Made by a program: the position numbers and the translations under genes
The notes under the pieces: model-generated
Databases searched by the model: none
The model's input: the letters and a program-made list of their open reading frames with translations, nothing else
What the model was told of the DNA's origin: nothing
Shown: one piece after another, positions 35,099 through 43,777 of the stretch
How the letters are laid out: the number at the start of each line of letters is the position of its first letter
Position numbering within the stretch: the stretch's first letter is position 1
Assembly (NCBI RefSeq): GCF_013307435.2
Contig: NZ_CP102845.1
Location: 1,302,001 to 1,366,000, forward strand
Direction of reading: 5' to 3'
DNA from: Microvirga terrae
Lineage (GTDB): Bacteria; Pseudomonadota; Alphaproteobacteria; Rhizobiales; Beijerinckiaceae
DNA: 64,000 nucleotides

Positions 35099-36219
35099 TC
35101 GATCACGATGCGGGGAGCCGGCCTGGCTGTGGCGCCCCCCGTGAGCGCAGTCCAGATCTGCCGTGCCATGTCCTTGTAGATACCGGCATGCGGACCATCC
35201 GGATCGGCCACGACGACGGGCCGGCCCGAATCGGACAACTCGCGGATCGTCATGGTCAGTGGAACTTCGCCGAGGAAGGGGACGTCCAGACGCCTGGCCT
35301 CCTCACGCGCTCCGCCATGGCCGAAGATGTGGGAGCTCTGGCCGCAATGCGGACAGATGAAGGTCGCCATGTTCTCGACGATGCCGAGGATCGGGATCTC
35401 CACCCGCTTGAACATCGACACCCCGCGTCGGGCATCGATGAGGGCGAGGTCCTGCGGCGTCGACACAATTACGGCGCCGGCCAGCGGCGTAGCCTGCGCC
35501 ATGGTGAGCTGCGCATCGCCGGTGCCCGGGGGCATGTCGACCACGAGCACGTCGAGATCACCCCAGGCGACCTCCCGCAGCATCTGGGTAATGGCCGACA
35601 TCACCATCGGTCCGCGCCAGATCATGGCCGCTTCCTCCTCGACCAGGAAGCCGATCGACATGACCTTCAGCCCAAAGGCTTCCATCGGTTCGAGAACGCG
35701 GTTCTCGAGCAGGCGCGGCTTGCCGTGGATGCCGAGGAGCTTCGGCACCGAGGGGCCGTAGATGTCCGCATCGAGCAGGCCGACCTTCAGCCCGAGGGCC
35801 TTCAGGCCGAGAGCCAGGTTGCAGGCCGTCGTGGACTTGCCGACGCCACCCTTGCCGGACGCGACCGCGATCACATGCTGCACGCCGGGAATGCGCTGAT
35901 TCCTGGGCTGGGCCGCCGCTCGCGGCCGCTGCGGGGCGGCCGGGGAAGGAGATGCGCCGGAACCGGAGGGCCGGTCGGCTGTGAGGCTAGCGAAGACGCC
36001 CTTCACGGACGGCAGGCCCTGCACGGCCGTGACGGCGGCCTGCCGCACCTGCTCCATGGCGGCGGCTTCCGATGGATCGATGGTGATGGAGAACATGACG
36101 CGGCTCGCATCGTCCACCACCACGTCCGACAGCCGTCCCGAGGCGACGAGGTTGGTTCCGCCGGCGTCGACCATGACGGTCGACAGGGCCTGCAGCACAT
36201 GCTCACGGGTAATGGCCAC
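35095..36219 (-). CDS. mrp: Mrp/ApbC-type Fe-S cluster carrier ATPase
   Basis: 374 residues. An N-terminal MIP18/DUF59 domain (1-85) is followed by a Pro/Ala-rich linker (about 95-125). Then comes a ParA/MinD-type ATPase with deviant Walker A (VASGKGGVGKSTTACNLALG), LLDADIYGPSVPKLLG, MPPGTGDAQLT and the CxxC pair in FICPHCGQ, which holds a bridging [4Fe-4S] cluster at the dimer interface. It delivers Fe-S clusters to apoproteins. It is first in the mrp-mobA-tusA unit, a logical grouping because molybdoenzymes also need Fe-S clusters. Confidence 0.93.
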   Translation of the reverse strand: MAITREHVLQALSTVMVDAGGTNLVASGRLSDVVVDDASRVMFSITIDPSEAAAMEQVRQAAVTAVQGLPSVKGVFASLTADRPSGSGASPSPAAPQRPRAAAQPRNQRIPGVQHVIAVASGKGGVGKSTTACNLALGLKALGLKVGLLDADIYGPSVPKLLGIHGKPRLLENRVLEPMEAFGLKVMSIGFLVEEEAAMIWRGPMVMSAITQMLREVAWGDLDVLVVDMPPGTGDAQLTMAQATPLAGAVIVSTPQDLALIDARRGVSMFKRVEIPILGIVENMATFICPHCGQSSHIFGHGGAREEARRLDVPFLGEVPLTMTIRELSDSGRPVVVADPDGPHAGIYKDMARQIWTALTGGATARPAPRIVIE

Positions 36220-36315
36220 GATGTCGTCTCCTGATGGCTCCGAGGATTCTGCCCTTCATGTATAGGTCCGGAGCCTGCGCGTTAAGGCCATCGATGGCGG
36301 CCAGGGTGCATATCC

Positions 36316-36340
36316 CGAACCAAACTGCACCTTGTCCGTT
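36316..36340 (+). promoter_or_regulatory. EcfG-type promoter (near-consensus) before the stress flavoprotein gene
   Basis: CGAAC, 16 bases, CGTT: one mismatch to GGAAC-N16-CGTT. It lies 97 bases before the start codon of a general-stress-protein-26-like gene, which fits the regulon. Confidence 0.55.
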
Positions 36341-36436
36341 GTTCACCCGATCCCTCGGGAGCCGGCCCGGCCGGCCGCGTCACTGCCTTGGCTGATCAAT
36401 CCCGAGTGCCTGCCACATACGATCGAGGAGACGACG

Positions 36437-36940
36437 ATGCACCAACACGGCCATAACGATCCGAATGCCGGGAAGCTCTATGACCTGATCAAGGACGTGA
36501 AGATCGCCATGATGACCACCGTCGACACGGACGGTACCTTGCACAGCAGGCCCATGCACAGCCAGGAGGCGGACGAGCACGGGGATCTCTGGTTCTTCAC
36601 CCAGATCCAATCGCCCAAGACGACGGAACTCTCCCGCGACAACGAGGTCAACCTCGCCTATGCCGATCCGAGCAGCCAGACCTATGTGTCGGTGACAGGA
36701 CGGGCCGAGATCGTGCGCGACAAGGCGACGATCGAGGAGAAATGGTCGGAGCCTCTGCGGGCGTGGTTCCCGAAGGGCGTGGACGATCCGCAGATCGCCC
36801 TGATCCGCGTTCACCCGGCCAAGGGCGAATACTGGGACAGTCCCTCGTCGACCCTGGTGCATCTCTACGGCTATGCGAAGGCTGCCATCACCGGTCAGCC
36901 GCCCCATCCTGGCGATCAGGCGAAGGTCAATCTGAGCTGA
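36437..36940 (+). CDS. Pyridoxamine-5'-phosphate oxidase-fold protein, general stress protein 26 type
   Basis: 167 residues from ATG 36437 (GAGG upstream; longer frames to 36332 have no site). The split-barrel flavin fold shows IAMMTTVDTDGTLHSRPM, DLWFFTQIQSPKTTEL and VNLAYADPSSQTYVSVTGRAE, the pattern of the bacterial general stress protein 26 / Pyridox_ox_2 group. Members bind FMN, FAD or F420. The reaction is not known. Cytoplasmic. The upstream EcfG-like element and the terminator behind it make it a single-gene stress unit. Confidence 0.88.
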   Translation: MHQHGHNDPNAGKLYDLIKDVKIAMMTTVDTDGTLHSRPMHSQEADEHGDLWFFTQIQSPKTTELSRDNEVNLAYADPSSQTYVSVTGRAEIVRDKATIEEKWSEPLRAWFPKGVDDPQIALIRVHPAKGEYWDSPSSTLVHLYGYAKAAITGQPPHPGDQAKVNLS

Positions 36941-36965
36941 GGTTTCGCTGCAGCGCGACAGTCTC

Positions 36966-36990
36966 GGGGCCGCACGCGGCCCCTTTTCTT
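36966..36990 (+). terminator. Rho-independent terminator after the stress flavoprotein gene
   Basis: GGGGCCGC/GCGGCCCC stem around AC, followed by TTTTCTT, 25 bases after the stop codon. Confidence 0.88.
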
Positions 36991-37113
36991 TGGCTTGATT
37001 CTATCTACCTTTACGGAAGAAGCTTAGGTATGTTTGAGCAACGAAGACAATACGGAAAAAACCGTTCGTCGTAATCAAGAACAGGCCTTGGGGGCGGTCT
37101 TAGGGAGGAAACA

Positions 37114-38379
37114 ATGAAGTTCGTCCTGCTTGCCGCAGTTTCGATTGTTGCTTTCGCGTCCTCGAGTTTCGCTCAGCCTGCCACCCAATCGCCGACAGGC
37201 AATCTCGAGAAGCTGACGTCGTTCCAGAGCACGGGAACCACCGAGCCGCGACCCATCGCGCAGGAGGGGCGTCGCGCCGATGCCATTCGGAAGAACCTCG
37301 AGAAAATCCAGTTGCCGGCCGGTTTCAAGATCGATCTTTATGCGATCGTGCCCGATGCGCGCCACATGGCGGTCGGCCCCAATGCCGGCGTGGTCTTCGT
37401 CGGAACCCGCAAGAACAACGTCTATGTCGTGACAGATCGCGACAAGGATCGCGTCGCCGACGAGGTCAAGCAGTTCGCCCCGTCCGTCGCGTTCAAGATT
37501 CCCAACGGCGTCTGCTTCTCGCGTGACGGGATGCTTTATGTCGCCGAGCAGAACCGAGTGCTGCAATTCCCGGCCGCCGAGTTCTTCTATGAAGGACCGG
37601 ATGTCGCGGCCTTCGTGGTCGCCAAGCAGGGAGACCTCATCCCGCCGTCGGAGGAAAGCTTCAACCATACGGCCCGCGTCTGCCGGGTCGGGCCCGACAA
37701 CAAGCTCTATATCGCGCTCGGCCAGCCCTTCAACGTACCGGCGAAAGACAAGCTCGACCTCTACAAGCGGACAGGCATCGGCGGCATCATCCGCATGGAT
37801 CAGGACGGCAAGAACCGCGAGGTCTATGCGACGGGCATCCGCAACTCGGTCGGCATCGACTTCAACCCCGCTGACAAGTCGCTGTGGTTCACCGACAACC
37901 AGGTCGACGGAATGGGCGACGATCAGCCTCCCGGCGAGCTGAACCGCATCGCCAGTATGGGACAGAATTTCGGCTTCCCGTATTATGGCGGCGGCACCGT
38001 CCGCACGGTCGAGTACAAGGACGATCAGGTTCCGGCCGGCGTCGTCGGGCCGCAGGCCGAAATGGATCCTCATGCGGCGGATCTCGGCATGATGTTCTAC
38101 ACGGGCAAGATGTTCCCGCAGACCTATCAAGGCGGCATCTTCTCGGCCCAGCACGGCTCCTGGAACCGCACCAAACCGGTCGGCGCGAGGATCATGTTCA
38201 CGCCGATCAAGCAGGACGGGACAGCCGACAAGCCGCAGATCTTCGCGGAAGGATGGCTGACAGACAACGGCGAGTATCTCGGGCGGCCGGTGGACGTCGC
38301 CATGCTGCCCGATGGCTCCCTGCTGGTGTCGGACGATACGGCCGGCGCGGTCTACCGCATCTCCTACGAAGGCCGGTAA
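37114..38379 (+). CDS. Periplasmic PQQ-dependent sugar dehydrogenase-like beta-propeller (sorbosone dehydrogenase type)
   Basis: 421 residues; signal peptide about 1-20 (ending SSFA-QP) and GGGAGGAAACA before the ATG. The six-bladed propeller of the soluble glucose/sorbosone dehydrogenase group is indicated by GFKIDLYAIVPDARHMAVGPN, VTDRDKDRVADEV, IPNGVCFSRDGMLYVAEQNRV, YATGIRNSVGIDFNP and the late FSAQHGSWNR. It would oxidise a sugar or aldose in the periplasm with PQQ and pass electrons to a cytochrome, which the next gene encodes 56 bases later. Calcium and PQQ sites cannot be verified by eye. Confidence 0.85.
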   Translation: MKFVLLAAVSIVAFASSSFAQPATQSPTGNLEKLTSFQSTGTTEPRPIAQEGRRADAIRKNLEKIQLPAGFKIDLYAIVPDARHMAVGPNAGVVFVGTRKNNVYVVTDRDKDRVADEVKQFAPSVAFKIPNGVCFSRDGMLYVAEQNRVLQFPAAEFFYEGPDVAAFVVAKQGDLIPPSEESFNHTARVCRVGPDNKLYIALGQPFNVPAKDKLDLYKRTGIGGIIRMDQDGKNREVYATGIRNSVGIDFNPADKSLWFTDNQVDGMGDDQPPGELNRIASMGQNFGFPYYGGGTVRTVEYKDDQVPAGVVGPQAEMDPHAADLGMMFYTGKMFPQTYQGGIFSAQHGSWNRTKPVGARIMFTPIKQDGTADKPQIFAEGWLTDNGEYLGRPVDVAMLPDGSLLVSDDTAGAVYRISYEGR

Positions 38380-38435
38380 CGATCTCCCGACGGGCGCGCC
38401 ACGCGGCGCGCCCGCTTCCCATGGGACCATCACGC

Positions 38436-38765
38436 ATGAAGACGAGCCATTTCCTCGCATTCACGGCCATGCTGCTGGGCAGCCTTGCTTGCGGTCCGAG
38501 CCAGGCAGGAGACGCCAGGGCCGGGCGCCAGAAGCTCACCACATGTCAGGGCTGCCACGGCCTCGACGGGCTGTCGAAGAACCCCGAGGCGCCGAACCTC
38601 GCCGGTCAGGTCGAGACCTATCTCACCAGGAGCCTCGAGGCCTATCGGTCCGGCGAGCGCAAGAACGAGTCCATGAACATTGTAGCGAAGGAGTTGTCCG
38701 ACGAGGACATCGCCGACGTGGCGGCCTATTACGCGTCGATCCAGGTGGATGTCCTGCCTCCGTGA
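38436..38765 (+). CDS. Periplasmic class I cytochrome c
   Basis: 109 residues from ATG 38436; ATG 38421 is in frame but lacks a ribosome-binding site. Signal peptide to about residue 24 (PSQA-GD). One heme site CQGCH (37-41) and a likely axial Met in SESMNIV-like ESMNIVAKEL near residue 80, then the C-terminal helix DEDIADVAAYYASI, as in the cytochrome c553/c4-half group. It most likely accepts electrons from the dehydrogenase encoded just upstream and hands them to a terminal oxidase. Confidence 0.88.
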   Translation: MKTSHFLAFTAMLLGSLACGPSQAGDARAGRQKLTTCQGCHGLDGLSKNPEAPNLAGQVETYLTRSLEAYRSGERKNESMNIVAKELSDEDIADVAAYYASIQVDVLPP

Positions 38766-38856
38766 GAGGCCTCACAAAGTCTCGTAGCCGGCACTCTTTC
38801 ATCCCGGGCGCCCCTTCGCTATTGTCTCGCCTCCCTCGAGTGGCATGGAGCAGGCG

Positions 38857-40149
38857 ATGGTGGACATCGCGACCCGGGTCTACAACCATACCTGGAAGAT
38901 CGACCCGATCGTCCGGTCCGTCCTGGATACGGATTTCTACAAGCTTCTGATGGCGCAGACGATCTTTCGCCGCCATCGGGACGTGCAGGTCACGTTCGGC
39001 ATTCATAACCGCACCACCCGCATCCGACTGGCCGACATCATCGATGCCGGGGAGCTGCGCGAGCAGCTCGACCACGTGCGCAGCCTCTCCCTGACGCGGG
39101 GCGAGTCCACCTGGCTTCGCGGCAACACGTTCTACGGCAAGCGGCAGATGTTCTCGCCGGAGTTCATGGACTGGCTCGAAACCTTCCGCTTCCCGGAATA
39201 CCTGCTCGAGAAGGAGGACGGCCAATATGTGCTGACCTTCCATGGGCCCTGGATCGAAACCACCATGTGGGAGATCCCGGCGCTCGCGATCCTCAACGAG
39301 CTGCGCTCCCGCGGCGTGCTCAAGGGCATGGCGAAGTTCGAGCTTCAGGTGCTCTATGCCCGGGCGATGACGCGGGTCTGGGAGAAGATCGAGCGCCTGA
39401 GAAAGCTCCCGGATCTGTCCATCTCCGATTTCGGCACGCGGCGGCGGCACGGCTTCCTCTGGCAGGACTGGTGCGTTCAGGCGATGATGGAGGGACTCGG
39501 CTCCTCGTTTCTCGGCACCTCCAACTGTCTCATCGCCATGCGCCAGGAGGTCGAGGCCGTAGGCACGAACGCCCATGAGTTGCCGATGGTCTACGCGGCC
39601 CTGACCGACAGCGACGAGGAACTGGCGGAATCGCCCTATCGGGTGCTGGCGGATTGGCAGCAGGATTACGAGGGGAACCTGCGCGTCATCTTGCCGGATA
39701 CCTACGGCACCACGAACTTCCTGCGCAACGCGCCCAACTGGGTGGCGTCCTGGACGGGCATCCGCGTCGACTCGAAGGATCCGATCGAGGGGGGCGAGGA
39801 AGCCATCGCGTGGTGGAACGAGCGCGGGCAGAACCCGAAGGACAAGCTCGCGATCTTCTCCGACGGGCTCGACGTGGACGTGATCGAGCGCATCCACCGG
39901 CATTTCCGCGGTCGCATGCGCATCGGCTACGGCTGGGGCACGCTGCTCACCAACGATTTCCGCGGCCTTGCGCCCGAGGGAGCCCTCGACCCGATCTCCA
40001 TCGTGTGCAAGGTGATCTCGGCCGACAGCCGGCCGACGGTGAAGCTCTCCGACAATCCGACCAAGGCCATGGGGCCGAGGGCGGAGGTCGAGCGCTACAA
40101 GCGCATCTTCCATGTGGGGCAGCAAACGGCCCAGCCGGTTCTAGTGTGA
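38857..40149 (+). CDS. pncB: Nicotinate phosphoribosyltransferase
   Basis: 430 residues from ATG 38857 (GGAGCAGGCG directly upstream); ATG 38845 would add four. Hallmarks: [13 protein letters not shown] at the N-terminus, [20 protein letters not shown], and [10 protein letters not shown] holding the His that is phosphorylated in the ATP-coupled reaction. SDGLDVD and [10 protein letters not shown] form the PRPP site. It makes nicotinate mononucleotide from nicotinate and PRPP for NAD salvage. It lies five bases before pxpA on the same strand, with no obvious functional link. Confidence 0.94.
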   Translation: MVDIATRVYNHTWKIDPIVRSVLDTDFYKLLMAQTIFRRHRDVQVTFGIHNRTTRIRLADIIDAGELREQLDHVRSLSLTRGESTWLRGNTFYGKRQMFSPEFMDWLETFRFPEYLLEKEDGQYVLTFHGPWIETTMWEIPALAILNELRSRGVLKGMAKFELQVLYARAMTRVWEKIERLRKLPDLSISDFGTRRRHGFLWQDWCVQAMMEGLGSSFLGTSNCLIAMRQEVEAVGTNAHELPMVYAALTDSDEELAESPYRVLADWQQDYEGNLRVILPDTYGTTNFLRNAPNWVASWTGIRVDSKDPIEGGEEAIAWWNERGQNPKDKLAIFSDGLDVDVIERIHRHFRGRMRIGYGWGTLLTNDFRGLAPEGALDPISIVCKVISADSRPTVKLSDNPTKAMGPRAEVERYKRIFHVGQQTAQPVLV

Positions 40150-40154
40150 CGGAC

Positions 40155-40913
40155 ATGACGATCGATCTCAATTGCGACATGGGTGAAGGATACGGCCCCT
40201 GGCCGATGGGCGACGACGAAGCGATGCTCGACATCGTCTCGTCGGCCAACATCGCCTGCGGGTATCACGCGGGCGATCCGTCGATCATGTTCCGCACGGC
40301 GGAGATCGCGAAGCGCAAGGGTGTCGCCATCGGGGCGCATCCGGGCTTCAATGACCTTCACGGCTTCGGACGCCGCATGATCCGCGGCGACTCGCCGGCC
40401 GAGATCGAGCGCATGGTGGCCTATCAGATCGGCGCCATGCAGGCTCTCGCGGCGCTGGCCGGGCACAAGGTCACCTACGTGAAGGCGCACGGCGCGCTCA
40501 ACAACATGGCCAACGAGGACATGGAGCTCGCGCTTGCCATCGCCCGGGCCATCAAGGGCGTCGATCGGAGCCTGGTCAATGTCTGCATGCCGGGCCTTCC
40601 CATGGAAAAGGCATCCGAGCAGATTGGCGTGAAGGTCGCCCGCGAGATCTTTGCCGACCGCACCTACGAGGACGATGGCACGCTCACCAGCCGGAAGAAG
40701 CCGGGTTCCGTGCTGCACGATGCGGAATTCGCCGCCGAGCGCATTCTCCGCGCCGTGCAGGACAGGGCGATCACGACAGTGTCCGGAAAGCGGATCCCGG
40801 TCGAGATCGACACGATCTGCGTGCATGGCGACGAGCCGAGCGCCGTCGCCATGGCCCGGACGGTCCGCGCGAATCTGGAGGCAAACGGGATCGCGATCGC
40901 GCCGTTCGCATAG
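40155..40913 (+). CDS. pxpA: 5-oxoprolinase subunit A (LamB/YcsF family)
   Basis: 252 residues. Family signatures [11 protein letters not shown] at the start, [36 protein letters not shown] and the C-terminal ICVHGDEP. With PxpB and PxpC it opens 5-oxoproline to glutamate using ATP. pxpB/pxpC are not in the window, so they lie elsewhere or this copy acts alone on another lactam. A GTG at 40146 is an alternative start. It ends before a palindromic repeat element. Confidence 0.9.
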   Translation: MTIDLNCDMGEGYGPWPMGDDEAMLDIVSSANIACGYHAGDPSIMFRTAEIAKRKGVAIGAHPGFNDLHGFGRRMIRGDSPAEIERMVAYQIGAMQALAALAGHKVTYVKAHGALNNMANEDMELALAIARAIKGVDRSLVNVCMPGLPMEKASEQIGVKVAREIFADRTYEDDGTLTSRKKPGSVLHDAEFAAERILRAVQDRAITTVSGKRIPVEIDTICVHGDEPSAVAMARTVRANLEANGIAIAPFA

Positions 40914-40968
40914 GCCCGTTCGACCTTGCGACCTCCGCCTGACACGGTGTCGGAGTGCTCACCTTCGT

Positions 40969-41058
40969 CGTCATCACCGGCCTTGTGCCGGTGATTCCGA
41001 TCTCCGGAGACGCCGCACCTTTCGCATCGGGTTGGCCGGGTCAAGCCCGGCCATGACG
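40969..41058. repeat. BIME-like palindromic element (copy A)
   Basis: About 90 bases made of two ~33-base half-units in inverted orientation. The left half contains ATCACCGG..CCGGTGAT and the right half GGCCGGG..CCCGGCC. It sits between the convergent pxpA and hydrolase genes and probably forms the shared 3' end hairpin. Related copies occur at 43721, 47261, 53907 and 63970. Confidence 0.8.
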
Positions 41059-41065
41059 TCTGAGA

Positions 41066-41938
41066 TTAGTCTTTGAACGCCCTCTCCAGGAAGGGCTCCA
41101 GAGCCGCCAGCGTTTCCTCGGGGGCCTCCTCGGCGAGATAATGGCCGCAATCGATGCCGTGGCCTTCCACTCTGCCGGCCCAGTCGCGCCAGACCCCGAC
41201 GACGTCGTACCACCGCTCGAGCCCGTTCTTCAGGCCCCAGAGCGCCTGCACCGGACAGGCGATGCGGCGGCCGGCCTTCTGGTCTTCCTCGTCGAGGCGC
41301 ATGTCGATGGTGGCGCCGGCCCGGTAATCCTCGCACATGGCGTGGATCGTCGTCGGATCCGTGTAGCAGCGGCGATATTCCGCGAGCGCCGCCTCGTCGA
41401 ACAGCGAGCGCCCGCGGCGCAGATAGAACACGTCCGGATCCGACGCGATCAGGCGCTCGGGGATCGGGTGCGGCTGGGCGAGGAAAAACCAGTGCCAGTA
41501 GCCCATGGCGAAGGCCATGTCGGTGCGCTGGAAATGCTCGGCCGTCGGGATGATGTCGAGGACGGACAGCGACACGATCCGGTCCGGATGATCGAGCGCC
41601 ATGCGGTAGGCGCAGCGCCCGCCGCGATCATGCCCGACGACGGCGAAACGCTCGAAGCCGAGAGCCTGCATCGCCTCGACCTGGTCGCGCGCCATGGCGC
41701 GCTTGGAATAGGGCTCGTGGTCCGGGGTCGTCGCGGGCTTCGAACTGTCGCCGTATCCGCGCAGATCGGCGCACACGACCGTGTAGGTCTCGGCGAGCTT
41801 CGGCGCCACCTTGTGCCACATGACATGGGTTTGCGGATGCCCGTGCAGCAGGAGGACCGGCGGTCCGCTTCCGCCATGGCGGAGGTTGATGACGGCGCCG
41901 GAGGTTTCGATCTGTCGGTGTGTGAAGGTCTCGAACAT
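41066..41938 (-). CDS. Alpha/beta hydrolase of the fluoroacetate dehalogenase group
   Basis: 290 residues. Compared from memory with fluoroacetate dehalogenase of Burkholderia FA1, the residues line up at the same numbers: nucleophile D104, R105 and R108 (GHDRGGR), D128, and the halide-pocket H149-W150. Further on are Tyr205 and the base His266. The cap region and DLRGYGDSSKP are also typical. The pocket Phe of HGFPQ is His34 here (HGHPQ). It would hydrolyse 2-haloacetates by an ester intermediate, or be a close relative with another acid. Cytoplasmic, single gene, ending next to repeat copy A. Confidence 0.82.
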   Translation of the reverse strand: MFETFTHRQIETSGAVINLRHGGSGPPVLLLHGHPQTHVMWHKVAPKLAETYTVVCADLRGYGDSSKPATTPDHEPYSKRAMARDQVEAMQALGFERFAVVGHDRGGRCAYRMALDHPDRIVSLSVLDIIPTAEHFQRTDMAFAMGYWHWFFLAQPHPIPERLIASDPDVFYLRRGRSLFDEAALAEYRRCYTDPTTIHAMCEDYRAGATIDMRLDEEDQKAGRRIACPVQALWGLKNGLERWYDVVGVWRDWAGRVEGHGIDCGHYLAEEAPEETLAALEPFLERAFKD

Positions 41939-41969
41939 CCCGCCGTTGTATCGGAGCCGGCCCGGATCG

Positions 41970-42512
41970 TCACCAGGAACGGCGCTCGCCGTTGTCGATA
42001 TGGATGATCCCGTTGCGATAGATCTTGAGGCCGCCGACCTGGGGATGCGCCCGCAGGTAGGCCATCACGCCCCGCGCCTTCGCCCGCACGCGGAAATCGA
42101 CCGCGCGGCAGGAGAGGTGCAGGGAGTGGCGGGCGCCGCCGGCGCGCCAATTGCGGCCGCTGCTGCGATGGGTCGACTCGATGCTCACGGGGCCGAACGT
42201 CGCGGCGACGGACGCCACCACGTCGCGCAGGTTGCCCGGAATGCAGTGGGTGGGGGCGCTGGCGCGCAGGGTGATCGTTCCCAGGGACACCAGCGACGAG
42301 AAACCAGAAATTCCCTTCGCGTCCGGCAGGCTTCCGGTGGCGGCGGGGTCGTCGAGGCGCTCCTGGGACGGCAGGCTGGCGTATTGCGCCGAAGGAATGA
42401 TCCCGGCGTCCTCATCGCCGGCCTTGAGCGGACCCGGCGACAGTCCCGCCAGAAAGGCCCCGGCCATGACGGCCACCTTCGAGGTCCAGCGAACGCGGCA
42501 AACGATGCTCAT
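41970..42512 (-). CDS. Secreted M15-type peptidase (YcbK/DUF882 family)
   Basis: 180 residues from ATG 42512, with GGGAG upstream. Signal or anchor segment about residues 10-30 (VAVMAGAFLAGLSPGPLKA). The C-terminal zinc-peptidase fold shows SIESTHRSS, then SLHLSCRAVDFRV (HxxxxxxD) and a final HIDNG, the three metal ligands of the D-Ala-D-Ala carboxypeptidase group. It probably trims peptidoglycan peptides in the periplasm. Residues 35-85 are a low-similarity linker. It starts 31 bases upstream of, and is on the same strand as, the hydrolase gene. Confidence 0.8.
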   Translation of the reverse strand: MSIVCRVRWTSKVAVMAGAFLAGLSPGPLKAGDEDAGIIPSAQYASLPSQERLDDPAATGSLPDAKGISGFSSLVSLGTITLRASAPTHCIPGNLRDVVASVAATFGPVSIESTHRSSGRNWRAGGARHSLHLSCRAVDFRVRAKARGVMAYLRAHPQVGGLKIYRNGIIHIDNGERRSW

Positions 42513-42847
42513 CGGGTTCTCCCGTACTGAGCCCCTACTTGAGGTCCTGCGCCGGCTCGGTCCCCCCACCGGCTTTCGCTGCTTGTGGATCAGCCACCAA
42601 GGGTTGATGTCGCAGCGTTAGGCACGGCTACCTAAGGTTAAGCTTGCCCTAGGCAAGAACACCTAGGGGCGATCAGAGGCGCAAAGGCCACGCTTGGCCG
42701 GCAAAGCTTTGCCCTGCAAGGAATCCCGCCACGGGAAATTTCGGGTGAGTTACGGAATAACGGGCTGGAATCTTGCAAAAGCGAGCCGGAATGCACACAT
42801 CCAGATCCGTTGTGCCGATCATCGGGATCGGCCGCACGGAGACAGGA
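42513..42847. other. 335-base divergent region with three palindromes
   Basis: Between the M15-type gene (-) and the DUF4112 gene (+). It contains TTAGG..CCTAA (about 42619-42635), CTTGCC-CTA-GGCAAG (42643-42657) and a perfect 14-base palindrome GGCAAAGCTTTGCC (42700-42713). The density suggests regulator sites or an RNA structure. No gene is visible. Confidence 0.45.
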
Positions 42848-43285
42848 ATGAACACTGCTCGGACCGCCGTTTTCGACGCGATCAAGACCGCCGGACCGAC
42901 CCGGGCCGATGCGCTCGCGCGCGTCACGCTCGTCGCGAAGTTTCTCGACAACGCCGTGATGATCCCGGGCCTGAACCGGCGCGTCGGCTTCGATGCCGTG
43001 CTCGGTCTCGTGCCGGGCGTGGGCGACGCGATCTCGGCCGCGCTCGCCAGCTACATCATCTGGGAGGCGCGCCAGCTCGGCCTGCCGCGCTGGAAGATCG
43101 CCCGCATGATCGGCAACGTGGTGGTCGACACGGCGATCGGCGCGATCCCGCTGGCGGGTGACGTATTCGACGTGTTCTTCAAGGCCAACCAGCGCAACCT
43201 GCGGATCATCCACGAGCATCTGGGCACGCCCAAGCGCGGACCGCTCGAGATCGACGGCACGGCCGTCCGGGTGGACGAGCGCTGA
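42848..43285 (+). CDS. DUF4112 family membrane-associated protein
   Basis: 145 residues from ATG 42848, preceded by GGAGACAGG; the frame opens earlier (ATG 42791) but those residues are not family-like. Core of DUF4112: FLDNAVMIPGLNRRVGFDAVLGLVPGVGDAISAAL, a hydrophobic GDxI-type segment, and a second one (VVVDTAIGAIPLAGDVFDVFFKANQRN). Function is unknown. Its stop overlaps the next start as TGATG, so the two small membrane proteins are made together. Confidence 0.85.
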   Translation: MNTARTAVFDAIKTAGPTRADALARVTLVAKFLDNAVMIPGLNRRVGFDAVLGLVPGVGDAISAALASYIIWEARQLGLPRWKIARMIGNVVVDTAIGAIPLAGDVFDVFFKANQRNLRIIHEHLGTPKRGPLEIDGTAVRVDER

Positions 43286-43746
43286 TGAAGCGCTTCCTTT
43301 GGATCCTCGCCTGGTTCGCCGTGGCTGTGTGGTCGCTCTTCGCCTGGGGTGCGTACGGTCTCGTCGACTTCTTCGGCGGCGTGGCGGCGCGCCATGCAGA
43401 CGTCGTGACGGGCCATCCGGAGACGGTCGAGTGGCTGTCCTGGGCGCTCATGACCCTGCGCGGCCTGGGCCTCGGCGCCATCGTGGTGGTGTGGGGCCTC
43501 GTCTGCCTGGTGATCCTGGCGGTTCCGGCCGTGCTCGGCCTGTTCTTCGGTGGAGCGCCCCGTGAGCCGCGCGTCGAGGAATGGCGCGGGCCGCGGATCG
43601 ATCCGCGCCCCAGGACCGTTCCCGCCGGCGCAGCCTCCGATCCGGCGCATCGAGAAGCGATGACGAGAAAGGGCGCAGCGGATGCCGCTTCGCCCTTCGT
43701 GTTTGTCGTTGCCGTCTTCCCGTCATCACCGGCCTTGTGCCGGTGA
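43285..43746 (+). CDS. Small membrane protein of unknown function, C-terminus encoded by a repeat
   Basis: 153 residues with two hydrophobic helices (about 3-30 and 52-90) joined by a short loop, then a Pro/Arg-rich tail (about 92-125). The last residues (SSPALCR) are encoded by repeat copy B, which supplies the stop codon. Coupled to the DUF4112 gene by a TGATG overlap. I do not recognise a family. Either the frame once ended earlier, or the repeat inserted near the natural end. Confidence 0.65.
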   Translation: MKRFLWILAWFAVAVWSLFAWGAYGLVDFFGGVAARHADVVTGHPETVEWLSWALMTLRGLGLGAIVVVWGLVCLVILAVPAVLGLFFGGAPREPRVEEWRGPRIDPRPRTVPAGAASDPAHREAMTRKGAADAASPFVFVVAVFPSSPALCR

Positions 43747-43756
43747 TCCCGATCGG
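43721..43756. repeat. BIME-like half element (copy B)
   Basis: A single ~35-base unit with the same core as copy A's left half, CGTCATCACCGGCCTTGTGC, ending CCCGATCGG. It overlaps the end of the small membrane protein gene, between convergent genes. Confidence 0.78.
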
Positions 43757-43777
43757 TAGAAATCATGGAGCCGACGC

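Noticed and set aside
42773..42848. A single sequence-based EcfG promoter (GGAAT-N15-CGTT) in front of the DUF4112 gene.
   Set aside because: One mismatch and a 15-base spacer, and the CGTT would fall too close to the start; weaker than the three reported.
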